This document shows, one piece after another, positions 1 to 5,684 of a stretch of 6,216 nt of DNA (positions within the stretch are counted from its first letter, which is position 1; the number at the start of each line of letters is the position of its first letter). The position numbers and the translations under genes are program-made. The stretch spans positions 1 to 6,216 of the forward strand of contig CAINSX010000070.1 in the NCBI GenBank assembly GCA_903853185.1. The letters run 5' to 3'. Under the pieces are notes generated by a model. That model ran no database searches and was not told the origin of the DNA. It worked only from the letters and a program-made list of their open reading frames with translations. Source of the DNA: an uncultured Opitutia bacterium. Lineage in GTDB: Bacteria; Verrucomicrobiota; Verrucomicrobiia; Opitutales; UBA953.

Positions 1-393
1 ACGCTCATCGGCGACCGCGAACTGCAGGGCACGTCGAAGGAGCTTAACCGTGGCTACATGGAGTGTCGCGGTATCGGCATCATCAACGTCGCCTCGATTT
101 TCGGTATCCGTTCCGTCCGTCGTGAGAAGCGCGTCGACCTCGTGGTCACCTTCGTGCTCTGGCAGCCGGGTATGGACGAAGAGCGCTCAGGCCTTGAGGT
201 CGAGACCTTCGAAATCCTCGGCCGCAAGGTGCCGCACATGACGATTCCGGTCCGTCCGGGACGCGACATGGCCCGCTTGGTTGAAGTCGCCGCGATGGTG
301 CAGGCCTTGCGCGTCATGGGTCACGATTCCGCCAAGGAATTCAGCGACCGCCTGATTCAGTTCATGGCCAAGGACAAAAAGGGCGAGGCCTGA
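1..393 (+). CDS. hprK: HPr kinase/phosphorylase, C-terminal part (5' truncated by window edge)
   Basis: HprK phosphorylates a serine of the phosphocarrier HPr using ATP and also removes that phosphate, linking carbon status to PTS and catabolite control in the cytoplasm. The frame is open from base 1 and gives 130 residues. The HprK signature MECRGIGIINV is visible at residues 20-30 of the fragment. It is followed by VRREKRVDLVV, a GLEVE...ILGRKVP stretch, IPVRPGRD and the EVAAM helix, in the family's usual order. The Walker A loop and catalytic His/Asp lie upstream of the window and cannot be checked. The C-terminus ends in a short lysine-rich tail. In Gram-negatives HprK often works with an incomplete PTS and has a regulatory role; nothing here shows which applies. 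The stop codon lies inside a terminator-like hairpin, 4 bp from the end of the convergent gene. Confidence 0.93.
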   Translation, partial: TLIGDRELQGTSKELNRGYMECRGIGIINVASIFGIRSVRREKRVDLVVTFVLWQPGMDEERSGLEVETFEILGRKVPHMTIPVRPGRDMARLVEVAAMVQALRVMGHDSAKEFSDRLIQFMAKDKKGEA

Positions 394-410
394 GGCCTTA
401 CTTTTTCTTT
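386..410 (+). terminator. Small intrinsic terminator-like hairpin at the hprK stop codon
   Basis: The inverted repeat AGGCC (386-390), TGA loop (391-393) and GGCCT (394-398) has a possible extra G-T pair (385/399). It is followed on the plus strand by ACTTTTTCTTT (400-410). The loop is exactly the hprK stop codon. Read on the minus strand the same hairpin is followed, after a few bases, by CCCTTTTTG, so it could serve both convergent genes. The stem is only 5-6 bp, so termination may be partial. The T-tract doubles as the lysine codons that end the opposing gene. Confidence 0.5.
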
Positions 411-1057
411 CCGTCCCAGCGGCAGTCAGCCATCACGCGTAGGCAGACTTCGCGGAGGTCGAACAGCGTCGACTCGATGTCCTGCGCGGCTTCGGCGGCG
501 GACAGGCGTGCGCCGCTTGGGATGCCGGCGGTGAGGCCAATCGAATAGTTAATCGCGGCCAGGGCGCGCTTCATGTGGACGAGCGCGAGTGGCAGGTCGC
601 CGGTGTCGGTGGCATTGATCGCCATGATCATCTGGTGCTGCGCATCCCAGAACGAGAGCATGATGTTGGCCGAATCGACCGCGGTGATCTGCGGGCCGGC
701 GGCGACGCATAGGCGATGGAAGGAATGCGTGAGCTGCAGGCAGAGCGCCCGGGCTACCACGTAGACCGGGTGCTGGTGGATGCAGTAGGGCAGGTCGGGG
801 CCTTCTTCGTCCGAGTCGTTTACTTCTTCGGGGCTGTCGCCCGGTGCCCAGTCGGCATTTTCCCAACCCATGCGGCGGGCGCTGACGTCGAGACGGTCAG
901 GCAGGTCCTTGACCTCGGTGTAGTAGGAAAGGAAGCGTCCGACCTCGAGGTCGTTGCGTTGGAGGTAGCCGGCCCAGTCGGCTTCGCCCCAAGAGGCGTT
1001 GCCGGATCCGTCGAAGTCGCCCTGGGGGTGGTCGCCATCGTCCATAGGGTTTATCAT
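398..1057 (-). CDS. Uncharacterised 219-residue protein, acidic N-terminal half and helical C-terminal half
   Basis: I do not recognise a named family. Codon use on this strand strongly favours G/C at third positions from the start onward, as expected of a real gene in this GC-rich DNA. Residues 1-90 are rich in Asp, Glu, Gly and Trp (several DW/GW pairs). After a Pro-Tyr-Cys-Ile-His-Gln-His-Pro stretch (about 90-97), the rest looks mostly alpha-helical with scattered Cys and Met and ends in a basic KKK tail. There is no signal peptide or membrane segment, so it is probably cytoplasmic. The start is uncertain. ATG at 1057 has a GGGGGA stretch about 10 nt upstream, but its next codon is the rare ATA. 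ATG at 1045 (residue 5) is a reasonable alternative. The gene is convergent with hprK and divergent from trpD, so it is probably transcribed alone. It may be a conserved protein restricted to one lineage, but that is a guess. Confidence 0.75.
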   Translation of the reverse strand: MINPMDDGDHPQGDFDGSGNASWGEADWAGYLQRNDLEVGRFLSYYTEVKDLPDRLDVSARRMGWENADWAPGDSPEEVNDSDEEGPDLPYCIHQHPVYVVARALCLQLTHSFHRLCVAAGPQITAVDSANIMLSFWDAQHQMIMAINATDTGDLPLALVHMKRALAAINYSIGLTAGIPSGARLSAAEAAQDIESTLFDLREVCLRVMADCRWDGKKK

Positions 1058-1136
1058 TAGGTGCTTTTCCCCCGTTGCAAACCCCTTGTGGCGAAAATGC
1101 CCTTGTCCCGAAGGCCTTGACCGTGGCTAATCCGGC
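1058..1136. other. Divergent intergenic gap between the uncharacterised gene and trpD
   Basis: These 79 bp must hold or adjoin promoters for both divergent genes. I see a TTGCAA at 1075-1080 that could be a -35 element for trpD, but no acceptable -10 element at the right distance. No clear promoter is visible for the minus-strand gene. No obvious trp-leader peptide, Trp codon run or attenuator hairpin with a T-tract precedes trpD. Confidence 0.4.
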
Positions 1137-2183
1137 ATGGCTACGGACCTTCCTGCCCTGACCGCCGCGATGTCGGCCGGACGCGACCTCGCTCCGGATG
1201 AGGCGGCGTCCGCCGCCGCGGCGATGGCCGATACGCAGGTTGCGGATGCGTCCAAGGAAGCCTTCCTGCTCGCCCTCGCACGCAAAGGTGAGACCGCCGC
1301 CGAAGTCACGGGCTTCGCTAAGACCTACCGGGCGCTCGCGCGCCGTGTCGAGTTCGGCGACTGGCCGGCGAAGGGCATCGATATCGTGGGCACGGGCGGC
1401 GATCGCTCTGGCAGCTTCAACATCTCCTCGGCGAGCGCGCTCATCGTGGCCGCCGCCGGCGTGCCGGTGCTCAAGCATGGTAATCGCTCGATCACCTCGA
1501 AGTCAGGTAGCGCGGATTTCCTCGCTGGCCTGGGCGTCGTGCTCGAAGCCTCGGACGCACAGCTCCTCAACGGTCTGACGCAGGCGAACTTCTGCTACCT
1601 CTACGCGCCGGCGTTCCATCCAGCATTCAAGGCCATCCTTGGGGTGCGCAAGAAGATCGCCGAAAGCGGCACGAAGACCGTGTTCAATGTCCTCGGCCCG
1701 CTGATCAATCCGGCGCAGCCCGCGCACATGGTCGTTGGCGTCTATGACGAGCGCTGGGTCGAGCCCCTGGCCGCTACGCTTGGCGAACTTGGCGTGAAGC
1801 GCGGCCTCGTGACGCATTCGCGCGCGGGCGGCGGTATGGATGAGATTACCACGGCAGGCGAAGTGCGCGTGCGCGGCTGCGGCGAGCTCGCTTCTGTCGA
1901 TGCCGTCTGGCTGCCCGGCGACTTTGGTTTCAAGACCTGCACCGTGGCGGACCTGCGCGGCGGTACGCCCGAAGAGAACATCGCGATGTTCAGCGACCTG
2001 CTCGTCGGCGGAGTTTCGGACGGCCTCATGGACACGCTCTGTCTCAGTGCGGGCACGTCGTTATGGGTCGCCGGTAAGGTGACGGATCCGACGGCCGGCG
2101 CCAAGCGGGCGCGCGAGATTATCCTTGGAGGCGAACTGCGCGAGGAAGCGCGTCGTCTGCGTGAGGCTTATCGGGCTGACTGA
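1137..2183 (+). CDS. trpD: Anthranilate phosphoribosyltransferase
   Basis: TrpD joins anthranilate to phosphoribosyl pyrophosphate to give phosphoribosyl-anthranilate, the second step of tryptophan synthesis from chorismate, in the cytoplasm. The protein has 348 residues, normal for the family. The N-terminal helical domain (about 1-75) is followed by the PRPP-binding DIVGTGGD loop (82-89), a FNISSAS segment (94-100), KHGNRS (113-118) with SGSAD (123-127), HPA (161-163), FNVLGPLINP (183-192) and the Mg-binding Asp-Glu pair in GGGMDE (231-236). All expected catalytic landmarks are present. The ATG at 1137 is the first possible start, because an in-frame TAA lies at 1128. Ribosome-binding sequence upstream is weak. 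No other trp gene is in the window, so it appears to stand alone. Its 3' end overlaps convergent waaA by 16 bp. A loop before FNVLGPL appears about three residues longer than in common TrpD proteins. Confidence 0.95.
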   Translation: MATDLPALTAAMSAGRDLAPDEAASAAAAMADTQVADASKEAFLLALARKGETAAEVTGFAKTYRALARRVEFGDWPAKGIDIVGTGGDRSGSFNISSASALIVAAAGVPVLKHGNRSITSKSGSADFLAGLGVVLEASDAQLLNGLTQANFCYLYAPAFHPAFKAILGVRKKIAESGTKTVFNVLGPLINPAQPAHMVVGVYDERWVEPLAATLGELGVKRGLVTHSRAGGGMDEITTAGEVRVRGCGELASVDAVWLPGDFGFKTCTVADLRGGTPEENIAMFSDLLVGGVSDGLMDTLCLSAGTSLWVAGKVTDPTAGAKRAREIILGGELREEARRLREAYRAD

Positions 2184-3460
2184 TCGGCCAGCAGTAGCGC
2201 CAATGTGCGCTCGGTCGCGCCACGGTTGCTCTGATGCCAGGCTGACCCGTTGCGACCCATCTCGATACGTTCAGCGGCGGCCTGGGTGAGCCGAGAGAGC
2301 AGGGCGACGAGCTCGTGGGCGTCCTTGGCCTTGTGAGCGGCCTTGGCCTGTTCGAGCCCGCGGCAGATATCACGGAAGTTGGACATGCGTGGTCCGTAGA
2401 CAATGGCGACGCCCGCGGCGGCGCATTCGACGGGTGTCTGACCGCCTTCATGCGGGGCGAGGCTCTTGCCGCAGAAGGCGAGGTCCGCCGCGCGGGTGAG
2501 GCGACGGAGTTCGCCGGTAGTATCGGCGAGGTGGATGATCGTGTCGGCCGGCGCGACGGTTCCGCCGGTGGAGCGTTGGTGCCAGGCGAGGCCGCTGGCG
2601 CTGGCTTCGGCGGCGACTTCGGCACGCCGTTCGGAATGCCGCGGGACGAGCAAGAGGCGGACGTCTTTACCGGTGGCGCGGAGTTCGCGCACGGAACGGA
2701 TCAGCAACGTCTCTTCGCCTTTCCAAGTGGAGGAGCCGAGCAGCACGACCGTATGTAGGTCGGTGCCGAAGCCGAGCTCGGCGCGCAGTTGCGAACCTTC
2801 GGCGGCGGACATCGGCGCATCGCTGGCGACGTCGAACTTGATGTTGCCCGTGAGCGTCGCGGTGAATCCGAGTTCACGGAAGCGGCGGACGTCCTCCTCG
2901 CTGCCGGCGGCGATCTTCCGGAAATGTCCGAGCACATAGGCGGAGAGCTGAGGGAAGCGCTGGTGGCGGGCGAAAGACTTGTCCGAGATGCGTCCGTTAA
3001 TTAAATAGGCTGGGACGCCGTGGGCGCGGGCCTGGGCGAGATGCTCGGGCCAGAGTTCGCCTTCGACGAGGATGACGGCGTCCGGACGGATACGGCTCCA
3101 GGCAAGGGCGCTGCAGGGCCAGAGGTCGGTCGGGAAGATGCCGATGCGGTCGGCGACGTCGGCGTAGCGATCCTTGGCCAGCCGGTAGCCCGTGCTGGTG
3201 GTGGTCGTCAGGATGATCTCGGCCGTACCGGTGGCCTTAAGCTGGCGGAGGAGGGGGCCGATGGCCTCGATTTCGCCCACCGAGACCGCTTGGATCCAAT
3301 AACGACGCTTTCCTGGGGTCTTAGGGCCTAGTTTCGGGAAAAAGCCCAGTCTTTGGCTAAAACCTGTGCCATACCCCCCTCGGCGGAGCATCCGCCAGAA
3401 ATAGTACGGGAGGGCCGGGATTAGCAGCAGCGGGAAGAGTATCCGGTAGGCCCAAGACAT
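2168..3460 (-). CDS. waaA: 3-deoxy-D-manno-octulosonic acid (Kdo) transferase
   Basis: WaaA (KdtA) transfers Kdo from CMP-Kdo to lipid A precursor at the cytoplasmic face of the inner membrane, starting the LPS core. From ATG 3460 the protein has 430 residues, typical of the family. A membrane anchor spans about residues 5-22 (RILFPLLLIPALPYYFW). Next come the AVSVGE motif (58-63) with the expected catalytic Glu63, VEGELWPE (132-139), LINGRISDKSF (153-163) and TGNIKFD (204-210). The GT-B C-terminal half has GSSTWKGEE (242-250), LVPRHSERR (271-279), DTTGELRRL (313-321) and SNFRDI (360-365). The usual GGHNPLE-type motif reads GGQTPVE (339-345). The frame stays open upstream to 3775, but those 105 residues are arginine-rich, resemble no family and would overlap rpsB, so I chose the start that begins with the anchor. 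No strong ribosome-binding sequence precedes it. One gene copy is visible; how many Kdo units it adds cannot be read from sequence. Confidence 0.94.
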   Translation of the reverse strand: MSWAYRILFPLLLIPALPYYFWRMLRRGGYGTGFSQRLGFFPKLGPKTPGKRRYWIQAVSVGEIEAIGPLLRQLKATGTAEIILTTTTSTGYRLAKDRYADVADRIGIFPTDLWPCSALAWSRIRPDAVILVEGELWPEHLAQARAHGVPAYLINGRISDKSFARHQRFPQLSAYVLGHFRKIAAGSEEDVRRFRELGFTATLTGNIKFDVASDAPMSAAEGSQLRAELGFGTDLHTVVLLGSSTWKGEETLLIRSVRELRATGKDVRLLLVPRHSERRAEVAAEASASGLAWHQRSTGGTVAPADTIIHLADTTGELRRLTRAADLAFCGKSLAPHEGGQTPVECAAAGVAIVYGPRMSNFRDICRGLEQAKAAHKAKDAHELVALLSRLTQAAAERIEMGRNGSAWHQSNRGATERTLALLLADQSAR

Positions 3461-3503
3461 CGCGTTGAGCCGACCGTGCGGAGGGTGGGAGGGTCTGTCA
3501 GTT

Positions 3504-3530
3504 CCAAAGGAGCCCCTTTGGGCTGATTTT
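3504..3530. promoter_or_regulatory. Two overlapping, mutually exclusive hairpins
   Basis: The first perfect inverted repeat is CCAAAGG (3504-3510) with CCTTTGG (3515-3521), closing a four-base AGCC loop. The second is AGCCC (3511-3515) with GGGCT (3520-3524), closing a CTTT loop. They share bases 3515 and 3520-3521, and each stem uses bases in the other's loop, so only one can form at a time. TTTT follows at 3527-3530. The hairpins could act in an rpsB leader if transcription starts upstream, at the 5' end of a waaA transcript, or as a protein-binding palindrome in DNA. Function is not shown by sequence alone. Confidence 0.45.
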
Positions 3531-3672
3531 CCCGCTTGCACCGGGCGGGCAGGGGTGTTTGAACCCACTTTCCACCGTTTGAAGCGACCGCAGATCGCCT
3601 CGGACATAAAACCAAAAAACCAGTCAGTCCTCCCTGATCCAATGTCCCCTCCTTCTGCAGGAAACGGGATAC

Positions 3673-3676
3673 GGAG
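3673..3676 (+). promoter_or_regulatory. rpsB ribosome-binding site
   Basis: GGAG lies 10 nt before the ATG at 3687 and is followed by an A-rich spacer. It supports this start over the longer open frame that begins further upstream. It is a clear Shine-Dalgarno element in a window where tsf, trpD and waaA lack an obvious one. Confidence 0.7.
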
Positions 3677-3686
3677 CCCAAAAAAC

Positions 3687-4541
3687 ATGAACATCACAGT
3701 CAAAGACCTCCTCGATGCCGGCGTCCACTTCGGACACCAGACCCGTCGCTGGAATCCCCGCAGCCGTCCGTACATCTTCGATCACCGCAATGGTGTTTCG
3801 ATCATCGACCTTGAGAAGACGCACGCGTGCCTCGTCGCCGCCGCCGCCTTCATCGAGGACACCGCCGCCAAGGGCAAGGAAGTGCTCTTCGTCGCCACCA
3901 AGCCGCAGGCTCAGGAAGTCGTGCGCCAGGCCGCCAAGTCGACCGGCATGCCCTTCGCCGTGAACCGCTGGCTCGGCGGTACGCTCACTAACTTCGCGAC
4001 CATCAAGCGCTCCCTCGACAAGTACCGCACCTACCTCCGCATGGAGCAAGACGGTTCCCTCGCCAAGATGCACAAGAAGGAAGCCGCCGCCGTGAAGCGC
4101 GAGATGTCGCGTATGAACCGTAACTTCGAAGGCCTCCTTGAGTACCGCGAACTCCCGGCCGCGATGATCGTCATCGACACCAAGCTCGAAGAAATCGCCG
4201 TCAACGAAGCCGTCCGTCTCGGTATCCCCGTGATCGGCCTCTGCGACTCGAACTCCGACCCGACCCTCCTCAAGTTCCCTGTCCCGGGCAACGATGACGC
4301 CGCGAAGTCCATCCGCCTCGTGGTCGAAGTCCTCACCCAGGCCGTGCAGAACGGTCTCGCCCGCCGCAAGGCCGTGACCCAGGACCGCAAGACCGTGACC
4401 CCGGTCGCCCGCCAGAACACCGGCGAGTCCGTCCAGCCCGAAGTCCAGATTTCCGAAGAGCTGCTCAAGGCCAACGAAGGTTCCGACGCCGTCGAAGGCG
4501 CCGCTCCGGCGAAGCGCCCCAGCCCTCGTAAGTCCAAGTAA
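3687..4541 (+). CDS. rpsB: 30S ribosomal protein S2
   Basis: S2 is a structural protein of the small ribosomal subunit that binds late in assembly, near S1 at the mRNA exit side. The product has 284 residues, slightly longer than most S2 proteins because of a charged C-terminal tail. It begins with the family-typical VKDLLDAGVHFGHQTRRWNP (5-24) and YIFDHRNGVSIIDLEKT (29-45). Next are FVATKPQAQ (68-76), RWLGGTLTNF (94-103) and a helical hairpin rich in Lys/Arg (about 104-150). The second S2 signature, PAAMIVIDTKLEEIAVNEA with GIPVIGLCDSNSDP, covers 157-192. Residues from about 229 onward form a polar, likely disordered tail ending in RPSPRKSK. The start is chosen from the family N-terminus and the GGAG element. 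tsf follows after 7 bp, the classic rpsB-tsf order. Autoregulation by S2 through the leader is known in other bacteria and is possible here. Confidence 0.97.
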   Translation: MNITVKDLLDAGVHFGHQTRRWNPRSRPYIFDHRNGVSIIDLEKTHACLVAAAAFIEDTAAKGKEVLFVATKPQAQEVVRQAAKSTGMPFAVNRWLGGTLTNFATIKRSLDKYRTYLRMEQDGSLAKMHKKEAAAVKREMSRMNRNFEGLLEYRELPAAMIVIDTKLEEIAVNEAVRLGIPVIGLCDSNSDPTLLKFPVPGNDDAAKSIRLVVEVLTQAVQNGLARRKAVTQDRKTVTPVARQNTGESVQPEVQISEELLKANEGSDAVEGAAPAKRPSPRKSK

Positions 4542-4548
4542 TCCGATC

Positions 4549-5589
4549 ATGTCCGCTATCACCGCACAGATGGTCAACGATCTGCGCCACCGTACCGGCG
4601 CGGGTCTGATGGATTGCAAGAAGGCCCTCGTTGAAGCCAACGGCGACAACGAAAAGGCCGTCGAGATTCTTCGCATCAAGGGAGTCGCCACGCGCAACAA
4701 GAAGGCAGACCGCAAGGCCAGCGAGGGCATCCTCGCCGTTCAGGTCTCTGCCGACGGTCGCAGCTCGACGCTCCTCGAACTGAACTGCGAAACCGACTTC
4801 GTCGCCAAGAACGAGAACTTCATCGCTCTCGCTAAGGAACTCGTGGGCCAGGCCGCCGTCAACGGCGTCGATGGTTTACTCGATCAGCCTTACCACGCCG
4901 ACAAGTCCCGTAAGGTGAACGACTACCTGAATGATCAGGTGCTCAAGATCGGCGAGAACCTCAAGGTCTCCCGCGTCCTGAAGTTCGAAGCCACTGGCGT
5001 GGGTCGTGTCTCCGCGTACGTCCACACGGGAGCCAAGATCGCCGTCCTCCTCGAACTGGGCCTTAAGACCCAAGCCGCCGCCGCTAATCCGGAAGTCGCC
5101 GAACTGGCCCGCCAGCTCGCGATGCAGGTCGTCGCTAATAACGCCCGTTTCGTTCGCCGCGAAGACGTCTCCCCTGACGTCGTCGCCAAGGAGCGCGAAA
5201 TCGCCACCGAGTTCACCAAGTCCGAAGCCGACAAGGCCATCGACGAAGCCAAGCGCATCGTCGAGGATTACAAGGGTCAGCTCGTCGAGCAGAAGGCTGC
5301 GAACGACGCCGAAGCCATCGCCGAACTCGAAAAGCGTATCGCCGTGGGCGAGAAGCAGGTCGTCGCTGCCGAAGGCCGCAAGAAGGGCCAGCTCTCGAAC
5401 ATGGAGAAGATCATCTCCGGACGCGTGGACAAGTTCTTCGCCGAATCCTGCCTCCTCGAACAGGCTTACTTCCGCGATCCTGATCAGAAGATCCAGGATC
5501 TCATCGCTGCCGCTAAGACCAAGGTCGGCGAGGAAGTCTCGATCGTTCGCTTCACCCGCTTCCAGGTGGGTGAGACGGCCGCCGAGTAA
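4549..5589 (+). CDS. tsf: Elongation factor Ts with an enlarged helical insertion
   Basis: EF-Ts is the guanine-nucleotide exchange factor that releases GDP from EF-Tu during translation. The N-terminal UBA-like domain carries the signature LRHRTGAGLMDCKKAL (12-27). NCETDFVAKN (79-88) holds the Thr-Asp-Phe residues that act on EF-Tu's Mg/GDP site. A second core repeat includes HTGAKIAVLLEL (159-170), and the end has GRVDKFFAESCLLEQ (291-305) and IVRFTRFQVGE (332-342). At 346 residues it is clearly longer than common EF-Ts (E. coli about 283). The excess lies between KEREI (214-218) and GRVDKF (291), where about 50 extra residues rich in Ala, Glu and Lys suggest a lengthened coiled-coil hairpin. 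Only 7 bp separate it from the rpsB stop and no Shine-Dalgarno element is visible, so translation is probably coupled to rpsB. A strong terminator follows. Confidence 0.96.
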   Translation: MSAITAQMVNDLRHRTGAGLMDCKKALVEANGDNEKAVEILRIKGVATRNKKADRKASEGILAVQVSADGRSSTLLELNCETDFVAKNENFIALAKELVGQAAVNGVDGLLDQPYHADKSRKVNDYLNDQVLKIGENLKVSRVLKFEATGVGRVSAYVHTGAKIAVLLELGLKTQAAAANPEVAELARQLAMQVVANNARFVRREDVSPDVVAKEREIATEFTKSEADKAIDEAKRIVEDYKGQLVEQKAANDAEAIAELEKRIAVGEKQVVAAEGRKKGQLSNMEKIISGRVDKFFAESCLLEQAYFRDPDQKIQDLIAAAKTKVGEEVSIVRFTRFQVGETAAE

Positions 5590-5611
5590 GTTCCGCTGAG
5601 ATCGGCTTAAC

Positions 5612-5643
5612 AAGGCCGGCCACCGCAAGGTGGCCGGCCTTTT
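5612..5643 (+). terminator. Strong intrinsic terminator of the rpsB-tsf operon
   Basis: A perfect 13-bp inverted repeat, AAGGCCGGCCACC (5612-5624) with GGTGGCCGGCCTT (5629-5641), closes a GCAA tetraloop of the stable GNRA type. The T-tract is short (5640-5643, then GCTT). It begins 22 bases after the tsf stop, as expected for the end of this operon. The stem is symmetrical and could also act weakly on the other strand, where AA bases precede it. Confidence 0.92.
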
Positions 5644-5684
5644 GCTTGGCTTGCTTACATGGTCGCCGTGGATAGCCTGAAGGG

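Larger units (their letters stand above)
3461..3686. promoter_or_regulatory. waaA/rpsB divergent regulatory region and rpsB leader
   Basis: This 226-bp gap holds no gene. It must contain the start signals of waaA (-) and the rpsB-tsf operon (+). The best AT-rich -10-like element for rpsB is CATAAA (3605-3610), with TTGAAG (3579-3584) upstream. Their spacing of 20 bp is longer than usual, so the promoter call is weak. Two overlapping hairpins lie at 3504-3524. The stretch 3607-3660 is rich in A and C/T runs. Bacterial rpsB leaders are often bound by S2 for autoregulation; I see no match I could name here. Confidence 0.4.

Noticed and set aside
897..1478. A 193-codon minus-strand frame crossing the divergent gap into trpD
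   Set aside because: It overlaps two better genes in other frames and its Arg/Gly/His-rich composition is typical of shadow frames.
3645..3676. Pairing of CTCC (3649-3652) with the rpsB GGAG as a site-hiding hairpin
   Set aside because: Only four base pairs could be found with no supporting extension, so it is likely chance.
3465..3686. Longer N-terminus for rpsB (74 extra residues)
   Set aside because: S2 proteins begin near MNITVKDLLDAG, and a GGAG ribosome-binding site precedes the ATG at 3687.
3461..3775. Longer N-terminus for waaA (105 extra residues)
   Set aside because: The extension is Arg-rich, would overlap the rpsB start, and would bury the expected N-terminal membrane anchor.
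3624..4730. A 368-codon open frame antisense to rpsB and the start of tsf
   Set aside because: It mirrors rpsB, a certain gene. Its His/Gly/Asp/Val-rich product looks like the antisense of GC-rich codons and has no family features.
4876..5628. A 250-codon open frame antisense to tsf
   Set aside because: It is the reverse of a certain gene, is leucine/aspartate-rich in the usual shadow pattern, and would run through the operon terminator.
5646..5676. Promoter for the DUF983-like gene from TTGGCT and GATAGC
   Set aside because: The -10 match is poor and the spacing of 19 is long, so I could not support it.
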